Assembly: GCF_001273835.1 (NCBI RefSeq)
Contig: NZ_JHEI01000141.1
Coordinates: 62,001-126,000 of the forward strand
Direction: 5' to 3'
Length of the DNA stretch: 64,000 nucleotides
Source: Leucobacter celer subsp. astrifaciens
GTDB taxonomy: Bacteria; Actinomycetota; Actinomycetes; Actinomycetales; Microbacteriaceae
Part shown: positions 45,073 through 53,912 of the stretch, piece after piece
Layout: the number at the start of each line of letters is the position of its first letter
Position numbering within the stretch: position 1 is the first letter of the stretch
Notes under the pieces: model-generated
Told to the model about the DNA's origin: nothing
Seen by the model: only the letters and a program-made list of their open reading frames with translations
The model's database searches: none
Translations under genes and position numbers: made by a program

Positions 45073-45957
45073 CTACGGCAGCCGCGCGCTCCCGTCGAGC
45101 TCCACGACGAGCCCGTCGGCGATGAGCGAGTCGTAGGCGCGTCGCGGCTGCTCCGGATCGCGCACGCCGCCGTCGGCACCGGCCTCGAGGGCGCGCTCGA
45201 CGGTCACGGGGCCCTCGGTGCGGCGCAGCAGCGCCATGATCCGCCCGCGCACCTGCCGATCGCTGCCCTCGAACTTCGCCTGCTTCGGCCGCTTCGCGGG
45301 GGCGTTGTCGGGGTAGCCGGCGCCGCGCCACTCGCACCAGTCGGCGATCGGGCAGTCGCCGCAGCGCGGGGCTCGTGCGGTGCACACCACGGCGCCGAGC
45401 TCCATCGCGGCGGCGTTGAAGACGGAGGCCTCGGCCCGATTCTCGGGCAGCAGCGCCTCCATGTCCTCGAGGTCGGCCGGGGTCGGCATGCCCGCAGCCG
45501 CGCGGCCGTGGAGGGCCCGCGCGAGCACGCGCCGGGTGTTGGTGTCGACCACCGGGTGCCGCTCGCCGAACGCGAAGGCCGCGACAGCGCGCGCCGTGTA
45601 CGGCCCGATGCCGGTGAGCGCGAGCAGCTGCTCCACGTCGGAGGGCACGAGATCCTCATGCCGCTCGGCGATCTCGACGGCCGCCCGGTGCAGCCAGAGC
45701 GCCCGGCGCGGATATCCGAGGCGGTCCCAGGCGCGCACGGCCTCGCCCGGTTCCTCGGCCGCGAGGGCGGAGGGTGTCGGCCACCGCTCGATCCACGTGG
45801 TCCAGCGCGGCAGCACTCGGTCCACCTGCGTCTGCTGCAGCATGAACTCGGAGACGAGCACCGCCCACGGGCTGGTCGCGGGATCGCGCCAGGGCAGATC
45901 CCGAGCCGCTCGTGCGTACCACTCGATGAGCGCCCGCCCGATCGCCGCCTTCTCCAC
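45073..45957 (-). CDS. mutY: A/G-specific adenine DNA glycosylase
   Basis: MutY removes adenine mispaired with 8-oxoguanine. The 294-aa protein has catalytic Glu37 (SEFMLQQTQV), the helix-hairpin-helix LLALTGIGPYTARAVAAFAFG, catalytic Asp138 in VVDTNTRR, and the 4Fe-4S ligands in CTARAPRCGDCPIADWC. It lacks most of the MutT-like C-terminal domain, as is usual in actinobacteria. The GTG start has TAGACT (complement of 45964-45969) six bases upstream, implying a leaderless mRNA. Confidence 0.95.
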   Translation of the reverse strand: MEKAAIGRALIEWYARAARDLPWRDPATSPWAVLVSEFMLQQTQVDRVLPRWTTWIERWPTPSALAAEEPGEAVRAWDRLGYPRRALWLHRAAVEIAERHEDLVPSDVEQLLALTGIGPYTARAVAAFAFGERHPVVDTNTRRVLARALHGRAAAGMPTPADLEDMEALLPENRAEASVFNAAAMELGAVVCTARAPRCGDCPIADWCEWRGAGYPDNAPAKRPKQAKFEGSDRQVRGRIMALLRRTEGPVTVERALEAGADGGVRDPEQPRRAYDSLIADGLVVELDGSARLP

Positions 45958-45966
45958 CCGACCAGT

Positions 45967-46428
45967 CTAGGCAGCGACGGGAACCGGATCCTGCGCGGCG
46001 GGCTCCTCGCGACGGATCGCGGCGCGCAGCGCGAAGAAGAGCAGGATGATGGCGGCCGTGATCGACATGTGGCCGAGGCCCGCGATGCCGGCGATCATCT
46101 TCGAGGACTCGAGGCCGAGCACGGTGAGGGAGCCGTGCAGGATCAGCATCGCAGAGGTGAGCACGATACCGGCGTGGTAGAGGCCCAGGAACCAGGCGAA
46201 GCGCCTGCGCGATCGGGAGAGGCGGAAGAGCCGTTCGAGCCCCAGCAGGATGAGGAACGGGAAGAACCCGAGGGCGAGCAGGTGGGTGTGCGCGAGACCG
46301 AGCTGTGTGAACTCGCTCTCGGGGAAGCCGTTGAGCTTGGTGAACTCCCGGTAGAAGAGGCCCGAGGCGGCCCCGAGACCGGCGTAGACGAAAGCGGATA
46401 CGAGCAGATGATGCAGTGGTTTCTTCAC
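45967..46428 (-). CDS. DUF2871-type four-helix membrane protein
   Basis: A 153-aa membrane protein with four hydrophobic segments. The opening KKPLHHLLVSAFVYAGLGAA and the GLFYREFTKLNGF and THLLALGFFPFL segments, with conserved His residues, resemble the DUF2871 family, related in pattern to haem-copper oxidase-like membrane proteins. The GTG start was chosen because it directly begins the conserved N-terminus and has GGAAGG close by. It lies 9 bp upstream of mutY on the same strand. The function is unknown. Confidence 0.68.
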   Translation of the reverse strand: MKKPLHHLLVSAFVYAGLGAASGLFYREFTKLNGFPESEFTQLGLAHTHLLALGFFPFLILLGLERLFRLSRSRRRFAWFLGLYHAGIVLTSAMLILHGSLTVLGLESSKMIAGIAGLGHMSITAAIILLFFALRAAIRREEPAAQDPVPVAA

Positions 46429-46529
46429 CCTTCCACCATTCCCGGCGGCGCCCGTACGCGCATCGGCCGAAATGGTGAGATCCGCGCTCGCGGCTCGCGG
46501 GGGCACGGGCGATCGTCCAGAATCGAGGT

Positions 46530-47834
46530 GTGCCGCACTCCGCAGACCACACCCGCATGCTCCGCGTAGCCCGCCTCGGGCTCCACGCGATCCTCGTGGT
46601 GCTCGTCTCCGTGTCCGCGGTGCGGGCGATGCAGTCGGGCGCCCCGGTCTGGGGCGCGGCGCTCGCCGCGGCCGCGCTGCTCGGCGTCTTCGCCGCGGGC
46701 CGCTGGGCGAGCGGGGCTGCGGTGCGCGGCTGGCTGCTCGCGCTCGCCGCAGTGTGGCTGCTGTCGCTGGCGATATCGCCGGAGTTCGTGTGGGTGTCGT
46801 TCCCACTGCTGCTCATCGGCGGACACGTGCTGCGGGGCGCGGCCGGTGCGCTGTTCGGTGCCGGGGTCGTCGCGGCGGCGATCGCGGCGCCCTGGGTGCA
46901 GCGCGGCGGGATCACCCTCGCCGAGGTGCTGGGGCCGGCGATCGGGGGCGCCTTCGCGCTGGGGATCGCGCGAGCCTACACCGTGCTGCTCGCGGACGAC
47001 GCGGAGCACCGGCGCCTGATCGCCTCGCTCGTCGCAGCGCGGCGCGAGACTGAGGAGCTGCAGACCGAGCTGGCGCGGGTGCAGCGGGAGGCCGGGGCGA
47101 GCGAGGAGCGGACCCGGATCGCGCGGGACATCCACGACACGATCGCGCAGGAGTTCACCTCGATCAGCCTGCTCGCCCGGGGCGCTGCATCCGTCGCCCG
47201 GAGCGACGGAGACGGCGGGAGCGCGGCCGACGAGGCGCTCACCCGCATCGACGCGGTCGCCCGCCGCGGCGCCGAGGATGCGCGGCGGATCGTGCGGGCG
47301 CTGCTGCCCGTCGAGCTCGAGGCCCAGGCGCTCACCGAGGGCCTCGCGCGCCTGGTCGACGGCTTCGAGGAGGAGAGCGGGATCACGGCGACGTTCCAGG
47401 CCGACGAGATGCGTCCGCTCGGAACCCCCGCCGAGGTGGCCCTGCTGCGCACGCTGCAGACGGCGCTCGCGAACGTGCGGGTGCACGCCGGGGCGAAGCG
47501 GGTCGGGATCGAGCTGCGGGAACTCGGGGACGAGGTGCGGCTCGACATCGTCGACGACGGGCGAGGATTCTCGGTGCCCGAGTGGGAGGCGGGCGGCCGA
47601 GGCGCGTCGGTGGGGCTGCGAGAGGCGCGGGCCCGGCTGCGCGAGCTCGGCGGCGGTCTCGAGATCGAGAGCGAACCCGGGGAGGGCACCGCGCTCTCGG
47701 CCTGGCTGCGTCCCGGCGTCCCGAAGCCCGACGCGCCGAAGCCCGAGATGCCGAAGCCCGACGCGCCGGGACGCCGAGAGGGCCCGGACGCCGGAGCAGG
47801 CGACGGGCCGCGCGATCGCGGGGATTCGCCGTGA
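46530..47834 (+). CDS. NarL-family membrane sensor histidine kinase
   Basis: A 434-aa kinase with five to six N-terminal helices (about residues 15-155), a coiled-coil stretch, the H-box ARDIHDTIAQEFTSISLLAR with His202, and a HATPase domain (RTLQTALANVRVHAG, DIVDDGRGFSVPEW). The C-terminus has a short Pro-Lys-Pro-Asp-Ala repeat (KPDAPKPEMPKPDAP). CAGAAT at 46518-46523 lies six bases before the GTG start. The stop overlaps the response regulator start (GTGA). Confidence 0.9.
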   Translation: MPHSADHTRMLRVARLGLHAILVVLVSVSAVRAMQSGAPVWGAALAAAALLGVFAAGRWASGAAVRGWLLALAAVWLLSLAISPEFVWVSFPLLLIGGHVLRGAAGALFGAGVVAAAIAAPWVQRGGITLAEVLGPAIGGAFALGIARAYTVLLADDAEHRRLIASLVAARRETEELQTELARVQREAGASEERTRIARDIHDTIAQEFTSISLLARGAASVARSDGDGGSAADEALTRIDAVARRGAEDARRIVRALLPVELEAQALTEGLARLVDGFEEESGITATFQADEMRPLGTPAEVALLRTLQTALANVRVHAGAKRVGIELRELGDEVRLDIVDDGRGFSVPEWEAGGRGASVGLREARARLRELGGGLEIESEPGEGTALSAWLRPGVPKPDAPKPEMPKPDAPGRREGPDAGAGDGPRDRGDSP

Positions 47835-48454
47835 TCGCGACGGTGCTGCTGGTCGACGACCACCCGATCGTGCGCACGGGGCTGCGCGCGGTGCTCGAGG
47901 CGGCGCCCGGTACACGTGTGGTGGGTGAGGCCGCGAGCGGCGAGGAGGCGGTGGCCGCCGCCGGCCTGCTGCGTCCCGACGTGGTGCTCTGCGACCTGCG
48001 CCTCGGCGAGGGGATCGACGGGATCGAGACGACGGCTCGCATTCGCAGCACCGTGGGAGCCCCCGCGGTGCTGATCCTCACCACATACGATCGCGACGCC
48101 GATATCCTGCGTGCCATCGAGGCGGGCGCGGCCGGCTACCTGCTCAAGGACGCGCCGACCGCGATGATCCTGACGGGGATCGCCGATGCCGCCGCCGGCC
48201 GCACGGTGCTGGCCCCCGAGCTCGCGCACCGGGTGAGCGCACGCCGCGCCGACCCGGAGGCGAGGCTCACCGGCCGGGAGGCCGAGGTGCTGACCCTGCT
48301 CGCCGAGGGCCGATCGAATCGCGAGATCGCGCGGGAGCTCTTCCTCTCGGAGGCGACCGTGAAGACGCACGTCGCGCACGTCATCGCCAAGCTCGGCGCC
48401 GACAACCGCAGCCGGGCGGTGGCGGTGGCCAGGGAGCGCGGCCTGCTCGAGTGA
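47831..48454 (+). CDS. NarL/LuxR-family response regulator
   Basis: A 207-aa regulator with receiver domain (VLLVDDHPIVRTGL; Asp55 in LCDLRLGEG; Lys in GYLLKDAP) and a LuxR-type helix-turn-helix (LTGREAEVLTLLAEGRSNRE, SEATVKTHVAHVIAKLGAD). The GTG start overlaps the kinase stop. The target genes are unknown. It directly precedes truB, which has its own predicted promoter. Confidence 0.92.
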   Translation: MIATVLLVDDHPIVRTGLRAVLEAAPGTRVVGEAASGEEAVAAAGLLRPDVVLCDLRLGEGIDGIETTARIRSTVGAPAVLILTTYDRDADILRAIEAGAAGYLLKDAPTAMILTGIADAAAGRTVLAPELAHRVSARRADPEARLTGREAEVLTLLAEGRSNREIARELFLSEATVKTHVAHVIAKLGADNRSRAVAVARERGLLE

Positions 48455-48482
48455 GCGCGGCGCCCGGCGGTAGGCTGGTGGG

Positions 48483-49481
48483 GTGACGAACGATCCCTCG
48501 ACCGCGCTTCCCGAGCAGGGGGCGATCCTGCTGATCGACAAGGCCGAGGGGTGGACCAGCCACGACGTCGTCGCGAAGGCGCGCCGTGCGCTCCGCACGC
48601 GCAAGGTGGGCCACGCCGGCACGCTCGATCCGATGGCGACGGGCCTGCTCGTGCTGGGCGCCGGACCGGCGACCCGCCTGCTCACGCACCTCGTCGGCCT
48701 CGACAAGACCTACACGACCACCATCAGGCTCGGCATCGCGACCGTCACCGATGATCGCGAGGGCGACGCGGTGAGCACGGCCGATCCGGCCGACATCGCA
48801 GCGCTCGCCGCCGATCCCGCGCGCATCGCGGCCGCCGTGGCCGAGCTCACGGGCGAGATCGAGCAGGCGCCGAGCGCGGTCAGCGCGATCAAGGTCGACG
48901 GCCGCCGCGCCTACGACCGGGTGCGCGCGGGCGAGCAGGTCGAGCTCAAGAAGCGGCCGGTGACGATCCACGCCTTCGAGATCGGCGAGCCGCGCGCAGC
49001 GGCGGCGGACGGGGCGCCGGTCATCGACGTCGACGCGACGGTGCGGTGCTCGTCCGGCACGTACATCCGAGCGCTGGCGCGGGACCTGGGCGCCGCGCTG
49101 GGCGTGGGCGGGCACCTCATCGCGCTGCGGCGCACCGAGGTGGGGCCGTTCGGGATCTCGGGTGCGGCGAGCACGGAACGCCTCGTCGAGGGCGGTCCGG
49201 TCTCGCTGCTCGCGCCGGCCGAAGTGGCCGGCACGCTGTTCCCGGAGCTGCGGCTCACCGAGCAGCAGACGGTGGATCTCGGGCACGGCAAGCGCCTCGA
49301 ACTGGATCCCGAGACCAGTCCGGACGCGAAGCTCGTGGCGGCGATCGCACCCGACGGCCGACTGATCGGACTGATCGAGGTGAAACGCGGGCGCACCCGC
49401 GTCGTCACGAACTTCCCGACGCCCGATGCGAAGGCCGATGGAGCGGGCGGGGAACGCGAGACCGACGGGGGCGCGGCATGA
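48483..49481 (+). CDS. truB: tRNA pseudouridine-55 synthase
   Basis: TruB makes the pseudouridine in the T-loop of tRNAs. The 332-aa protein has GWTSHDVVAKARR, then the catalytic segment HAGTLDPMATGLLVLG with Asp49, and VRCSSGTYIRALARDLG. A C-terminal PUA-like extension is present. The GTG start has TAGGCT at 48471-48476 six bases upstream, so it is probably leaderless. It is usually next to rbfA; here about 6.2 kb of accessory genes separate them. The stop overlaps the next gene by 4 bp. Confidence 0.95.
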   Translation: MTNDPSTALPEQGAILLIDKAEGWTSHDVVAKARRALRTRKVGHAGTLDPMATGLLVLGAGPATRLLTHLVGLDKTYTTTIRLGIATVTDDREGDAVSTADPADIAALAADPARIAAAVAELTGEIEQAPSAVSAIKVDGRRAYDRVRAGEQVELKKRPVTIHAFEIGEPRAAAADGAPVIDVDATVRCSSGTYIRALARDLGAALGVGGHLIALRRTEVGPFGISGAASTERLVEGGPVSLLAPAEVAGTLFPELRLTEQQTVDLGHGKRLELDPETSPDAKLVAAIAPDGRLIGLIEVKRGRTRVVTNFPTPDAKADGAGGERETDGGAA

Positions 49482-49834
49482 TCCTCTGGTACGCCATCGC
49501 CGTCATCGCGCTCGCGCTCGTCGCGGCCGTGCTGTGCCTGGTCGCGGCGCTGCGCAAACGGGTGCCCGACGACATCACCATGGGGGCGACGCTGCTCATC
49601 GCGCTCCTGCTGATCGCGCAGATCATCATCTCGATCGCGGCGCCGTTCTCCGGCAATCACGCCACGGGGGATCCGCTCGAGTTCTGGATGTACCTCATCG
49701 TGGCGCTGCTGCTGCCGCTCGGGGCCGGCTTCTGGGCCCTGCTCGATCGCACTCGCTGGGCGAATCTGGTGCTCTCGGTGGTGCACTTCGCGGTCGCGGT
49801 GATGACCTACCGCATGCTCGTCATCTGGGGTTAG
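49478..49834 (+). CDS. Small four-helix membrane protein
   Basis: A 118-aa protein with four predicted transmembrane helices (ILWYAIAVIALALVAAVLCL, ATLLIALLLIAQIIISIAA, FWMYLIVALLLPLGAGFWAL, LVLSVVHFAVAVMTYRMLVI). The ATG overlaps the truB stop (ATGA), so it is co-translated. No family function is recognised. Confidence 0.72.
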   Translation: MILWYAIAVIALALVAAVLCLVAALRKRVPDDITMGATLLIALLLIAQIIISIAAPFSGNHATGDPLEFWMYLIVALLLPLGAGFWALLDRTRWANLVLSVVHFAVAVMTYRMLVIWG

Positions 49835-50129
49835 GGCGGCCGCTCCGGCTCCGGCGATGCGCGGTGCCGATCCTCGCGGGTCGATGCTCTGCGATGTCGA
49901 TCCTCAGCGGGTCTATCCTCGGCGGGTCGATCGGCGCGACCCCTGGGCGGGGAGCGGTGCGGACGTGGCGTTCGGGGCGCGGACGAGCGCCGGAGCGCTC
50001 TCCGAAGCGGCCGGAACTCGGTTCGCGATCTTGATACCGCGGCACCCGCCGACCGAAATCGAGCACAATCGCGACACGCCAGCGTGTCTTCGAACCTCAA
50101 GCCCCCATTGAGGGTTTATGATTTCCAGC
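49835..50129. other. Intergenic region upstream of whiB2 with short degenerate repeats
   Basis: No gene is seen. Three loose copies of a CGATCCTC-GCGGGTC motif occur at about 49868-49940. An IR-like segment CAAGCCCCCATTGAGGGTTT lies near 50099. The region leads into a well-formed promoter at 50130. Confidence 0.5.
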
Positions 50130-50158
50130 TTGACTTGAACGAATCACAACGGTGTAAT
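50130..50158 (+). promoter_or_regulatory. Predicted whiB2 promoter
   Basis: TTGACT (50130-50135) and TGTAAT (50153-50158) are separated by 17 bp, near-consensus for the housekeeping sigma factor, about 57 bp before the TTG start of whiB2. Confidence 0.65.
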
Positions 50159-50214
50159 TGTGTGAGTATCGTCGCGCAGCTCGCGCGAACCCGGACCAGA
50201 GGAAGGAGCGATCG

Positions 50215-50523
50215 TTGAGCGATTCGCCGCACACCCCGGTTCCGGGCAACTGGTTCGTCGATCCGGTGTTCCTCGGAGTTCCCGGTGTACGCCAGGAAGA
50301 CGAGGCGCTTGCCTGGCAGACCGACGCCCTCTGCGCGCAGACCGATCCCGAGGCGTTCTTCCCCGAGAAGGGCGGCTCGACCCGCGAGGCGAAGCGGATC
50401 TGCGAGAGCTGCGAGGTGCGCTCCGAGTGCCTCGAGTACGCGCTCGAGAACGACGAGCGCTTCGGCATCTGGGGCGGTCTCTCCGAGCGCGAGCGTCGCA
50501 AGCTGCGCAAAGAGGCGATGTAG
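50215..50523 (+). CDS. whiB2: WhiB-family iron-sulfur transcriptional regulator (WhiB2 type)
   Basis: A 102-aa WhiB-like protein. It carries the four [4Fe-4S] ligands Cys40, Cys63, Cys66 and Cys72 (spacing C-x22-C-x2-C-x5-C), the FGIWGG turn and a basic C-terminus ERRKLRKEAM. WhiB2/WhiB proteins control septation and sporulation genes. The TTG start was chosen because GGAAGGAG lies at proper distance and it directly begins the family N-terminus. The neighbouring glycosyltransferase and Rv3259-like genes match the whiB2 region of other actinobacteria. The last codons are part of a 26-bp tandem repeat that continues downstream. Confidence 0.92.
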   Translation: MSDSPHTPVPGNWFVDPVFLGVPGVRQEDEALAWQTDALCAQTDPEAFFPEKGGSTREAKRICESCEVRSECLEYALENDERFGIWGGLSERERRKLRKEAM

Positions 50524-50605
50524 CCTCCGTCTGCACAGAGGCGATGTAGCCTCCGTCTGCACAGAGGCGATGGAGCCTCCGTCAGCACAGCGGCGATGGA
50601 GCCAT
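50511..50605. repeat. 26-bp tandem repeat starting inside the whiB2 3' end
   Basis: Units at 50511-50536, 50537-50562 and 50563-50588, plus a partial unit to about 50605, share AGAGGCGATGTAGCCTCCGT. The first unit contains the last whiB2 codons and stop, so the array looks like repeated duplication of the gene end. Confidence 0.9.
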
Positions 50606-50608
50606 CCC

Positions 50609-50745
50609 GCACCCGCTGATTGAGCGGAGTCGAAATCAAGGGTGCGATGCAGCAGATTCCGCGCTGGTCGAGCGAGCGGAGCGAGTCGAAACGGTGCGGG
50701 CTTCGGGTTTCGACTGCGCTCCTGCGTCGCTCCGCTCAACCGGCG
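50609..50745. repeat. Cluster of GAGCGGAGYG/GAGTCGAAA dispersed repeats
   Basis: Three partial copies occur (near 50619-50636, 50666-50692 and, inverted, 50708-50745), with GAGCGGAGTCGAAA or its complement as the core. The latter two face each other and can form a long hairpin. Confidence 0.75.
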
Positions 50746-50774
50746 GAGGGGCGTTTCTTCGGCGCTCCGCTCAA

Positions 50775-50904
50775 CCGTCGGTGCGCGAAGCTCCGCTTCG
50801 CTTTTGCACCTTGCCCGTCCTCCGTGCTGCGCACGTCGGCTGAGATCGGGGGCGATCTCAGCGCCGTCGGTGCGCGAAGCGCTGCTTCGCTTTTGCACCT
50901 TGCC
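50775..50904. repeat. 41-bp direct repeat upstream of the glycosyltransferase
   Basis: CCGTCGGTGCGCGAAG and CTTCGCTTTTGCACCTTGCC frame two copies (50775-50815 and 50864-50904) that differ at only a few positions. A small hairpin GAGATC-GATCTC lies between them (about 50842-50859). Each copy contains an internal GCGAAG/CTTCGC inverted pair. Confidence 0.8.
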
Positions 50905-50954
50905 GGGCATGGCGCCGGGCCTCGTACAGCCGACGCACCTAGACTGAGCGCCAT

Positions 50955-53912
50955 ATGCGCACGAGAGTAACCGCCATCCTGGTCGCCCAGCGGGGCGGCG
51001 AGTGGCTCGACCAGACCATCGCGGGAATCGCCGCGCAGACCGTCGCACCGGCGGCCATCATCGCGGTCAACAACGGCGGCTCCGAGAAGCTCGGAGAGCA
51101 GCTGATGGTCAGCGGCGCGGAGCGCGTCGTGGGCATGCCGTCGCGGCTCTCGTACGGTCAGGCGGTGGCGAGCGGTGTGCAGGCCGCCGCGGCGCTGGCC
51201 GGCTCCGCCCCCGGGGCGGGCACGGGTGACGCGGCCGACGAGCCCGGAACCGGGCCGTCGAAACCGGGCGGGGTCGGCGGTGCGACCGCCGACGAGGAGG
51301 CCGAGGAGTGGCTCTGGCTGCTCAGCGAGGACTCCTGCCCCGAGCCCGAGGCGCTCGAGCACATCATCAGCAGCGTGCAGCGCGCGCCCTCCGTGGTCGT
51401 GGCCGGCCCCAAACTGGTCGACTGGGATCGTCCCGAGCACATCATCGAACTGGGGCAGAGCCTGACCCGGTACGGCTCGCGCTGGACTCTGCGGAGGCAG
51501 GAGCTCGATCAGCAGCAGTACGACCACCTGCAGGATGTGCTGGGCGTCGGCCCGGTGGGCATGCTCGTGCGACGGGACGTCTGGGAACGCCTGGGCGGTT
51601 TCGATCCCGCCCTGCCCGTGTACGACGACGGCCTCGACTTCTGCGTGCGCGCCCGTCTCGCGGGGTACCGGGTGGAGGTGTCGCCGGCCTCCCGCGTGCG
51701 GTTCGCTCAGAGCGGCGTCGCGGGTCCGCGCATCGACCGCCGTCGTTCGGTGATGCGTGCGGCCCACCGGCAGGCCCGCACGTCCCACCTGCATCGGCGC
51801 ATCGCCTACGCGCCCGCGTTCGTCGCGTTCTTCGAGTGGCTCGGCCTGCCCGTCTACGCGGTGCTGCGCGTGCTGTGGGCGCTGATCCGCGAACAGCCCG
51901 GGTACATGCTGGGCGAGTTCGTCTCGGCCTTCGCGGTCTTCTTCCGGCCGCACGCCATCATCGCGTCGCGGCGCAGGATCCGCAAGCAGTCCGCCCTCGG
52001 CTGGGCGGCGATCCGCCAGTTGCGCATCGATCCCAAGAGCGTGCGCACGGCGCGCATGATCGATCGCGAGGCCATCCTCGCCTCGACGGGGCGGCAGCGC
52101 CGCGAGCTGCACTTCATCTCCTCTGGCGGCCTCGCCGTGCTCGTCGCAGCCCTGGTGGCGGCGGTCGCGCTGACCTGGTGGGCGATGCCGCAGACGAACC
52201 TCTTCGGCGGCGGTCTGGCCCCGCTCAGCCCCATCGACCAGCTGTGGTGGAACACCCGCACGCTCGACGGAGTTCCGGCCGATCCGTTCACGTGGGTGCT
52301 CGCTCTGCTGGGCACCCTCACCTTCTGGAACCCCTCGCACGCGGTCGTGCTGCTCATGGTCGCGGCGATCCCGCTCTCGGCGCTCGGCGGTTGGATCTGG
52401 GCGGCCCAGCTCACGGAGTCGCGAGCCGGTCGCGCGCTGCTCGGGATCGGCTTCGCCCTGAGCCCCGTGCTGCTCGGCTCGCTCCAGAGCGGGCACCTGC
52501 CCACCCTCGTGCTGACCGTCGTGCTGCCGTGGCTGCTGCTCGCCGCCACGCGCTGCCGGGAGTCGTGGAGCTGGGCCGGCACCGCGTCGCTGCTCGCGGC
52601 AGTCGCACTCGCGGCCGCCCCGATCCTCATCCCCGCCGCGCTCGTGCTGCTGGTCGCGGGCCTCTTCACCACGGTGCGCGGCGCCGCGCGCGTGCTCACG
52701 ACCGCGCTCGTGCCGCTCGTGCTCTTCGCGCCCAAGATCGTCACCGGCCTCGTCGACGGCCGCCCGCTCGATCTGCTCCTCGATCCCGGGGTGGTCGTCC
52801 CCTTCGCATCGGGCAACACCTGGCACCTGCTGCTGGGCTTCCCCGAGTTCGGGCTGGAGGGGTGGGCCGGCATACTCGAGGGCATCGGCCTCGGCGGCCC
52901 CCCGGCGACGCTGCTGATCGGCGTGCTCATGCTGCCCATCGCCCTGCTCGCTCTGCTGGGGCTCTTCACCGGCCGTGTCGCGGTGACGCTGTTCAACGCG
53001 CTGTTCGGCGGGCTCGGCATGGCGACCGCGATCGCCGCGGGGCAGCTGCACCTCACGGTGCAGGGCGACGAGAGCATCGCCCTGTGGACGGGGTCGGGCC
53101 TCGCCGTGTACTGGATCGCCGTGCTCAGCCTCGCCGCCGTCGGCGCCGATACGCTGCGCCGTGCGGCGGCTCCCGTCGTGGGCATCGCGCTGGTCGGCGC
53201 CCTCCTCGCGGTGGTGCCGGTGGGCTCGCAGCTGCTGCTCAACCAGGTGCCGTTCCGCCCGAGCAGTGCGCAGATGCCCGCGCTCGTGCAGGCGGCCGGC
53301 GAGACCGACCCCGGGGTGCGCACCCTCGTGATCACCCCCGAGGCCTCGCACAGCGTGCGGGCCGAGCTGATCACCGGAGCGGGCGTGCGACTCGACAGCA
53401 TCCGCACGGCGCTGGCCGCCCCGGATGAGACGTCCGAGGACCGGCGGCTCGCCGAGCTGGTGGGTGGACTCGCCAGCGTCGGCGGCGACGACATGCGCTC
53501 CGAGCTGCGGGCGGACAGCATCGGCTTCGTGCTGCTGCAGCAGGGCAGCAGCGACCAGGAGCACGCCGAGCTGCAGCGGGTCTTCGATCAGCACTCGGCG
53601 CTGGCGAGCGCCGGGCTCACGGAGCAGGGACTGCTGTGGCGGGTGGTGGATCCGGAGACCGAGAGCGAAGCGCAGGGCGACGCCGCCACCAGGCTCGGGG
53701 GCACCTCGCTGAGCGGACACACGATCTGGACGATCCAGCTCGTCGTGCTGCTCGGGACGCTGCTGCTCGCCCTGCCGACCGGCGAGGTGGCCTGGCGGCC
53801 GGAGAAACGACAGCGGTCGAAGGGGCCGAAGCGCCGGCGGTCGACGGAGCCGAAGCGTGAAGGATCGACGGAGCCGAAGAGCGAACGACCTGAGCCGGGG
53901 GAGGCGAAGTGA
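50955..53912 (+). CDS. Large membrane-bound family 2 glycosyltransferase
   Basis: A 985-aa protein. The N-terminal GT-A domain (residues 1 to about 260: VTAILVAQRGGEWLDQTI, AIIAVNNGG, LLSEDSCPEPEAL, GPVGMLVRRDVWERLGGFD, YDDGLDFCVRARLAGYRV) is followed by about 11-13 transmembrane helices and a periplasmic segment. The tail is highly basic with Lys-Arg-Ser-Thr-Glu-Pro repeats. Members of this actinobacterial group near whiB2 are thought to act in cell-envelope glycan assembly; the acceptor is unknown. An Ala/Gly/Pro-rich insertion (about residues 75-115) interrupts the GT-A fold. TAGACT at 50940-50945 may be its -10 element. Confidence 0.85.
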   Translation: MRTRVTAILVAQRGGEWLDQTIAGIAAQTVAPAAIIAVNNGGSEKLGEQLMVSGAERVVGMPSRLSYGQAVASGVQAAAALAGSAPGAGTGDAADEPGTGPSKPGGVGGATADEEAEEWLWLLSEDSCPEPEALEHIISSVQRAPSVVVAGPKLVDWDRPEHIIELGQSLTRYGSRWTLRRQELDQQQYDHLQDVLGVGPVGMLVRRDVWERLGGFDPALPVYDDGLDFCVRARLAGYRVEVSPASRVRFAQSGVAGPRIDRRRSVMRAAHRQARTSHLHRRIAYAPAFVAFFEWLGLPVYAVLRVLWALIREQPGYMLGEFVSAFAVFFRPHAIIASRRRIRKQSALGWAAIRQLRIDPKSVRTARMIDREAILASTGRQRRELHFISSGGLAVLVAALVAAVALTWWAMPQTNLFGGGLAPLSPIDQLWWNTRTLDGVPADPFTWVLALLGTLTFWNPSHAVVLLMVAAIPLSALGGWIWAAQLTESRAGRALLGIGFALSPVLLGSLQSGHLPTLVLTVVLPWLLLAATRCRESWSWAGTASLLAAVALAAAPILIPAALVLLVAGLFTTVRGAARVLTTALVPLVLFAPKIVTGLVDGRPLDLLLDPGVVVPFASGNTWHLLLGFPEFGLEGWAGILEGIGLGGPPATLLIGVLMLPIALLALLGLFTGRVAVTLFNALFGGLGMATAIAAGQLHLTVQGDESIALWTGSGLAVYWIAVLSLAAVGADTLRRAAAPVVGIALVGALLAVVPVGSQLLLNQVPFRPSSAQMPALVQAAGETDPGVRTLVITPEASHSVRAELITGAGVRLDSIRTALAAPDETSEDRRLAELVGGLASVGGDDMRSELRADSIGFVLLQQGSSDQEHAELQRVFDQHSALASAGLTEQGLLWRVVDPETESEAQGDAATRLGGTSLSGHTIWTIQLVVLLGTLLLALPTGEVAWRPEKRQRSKGPKRRRSTEPKREGSTEPKSERPEPGEAK

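Noticed and set aside
50736..53720. 994-codon open frame on the minus strand
   Set aside because: Antisense to the membrane glycosyltransferase, Arg/Gly/His-rich with no recognisable domain; a shadow frame.
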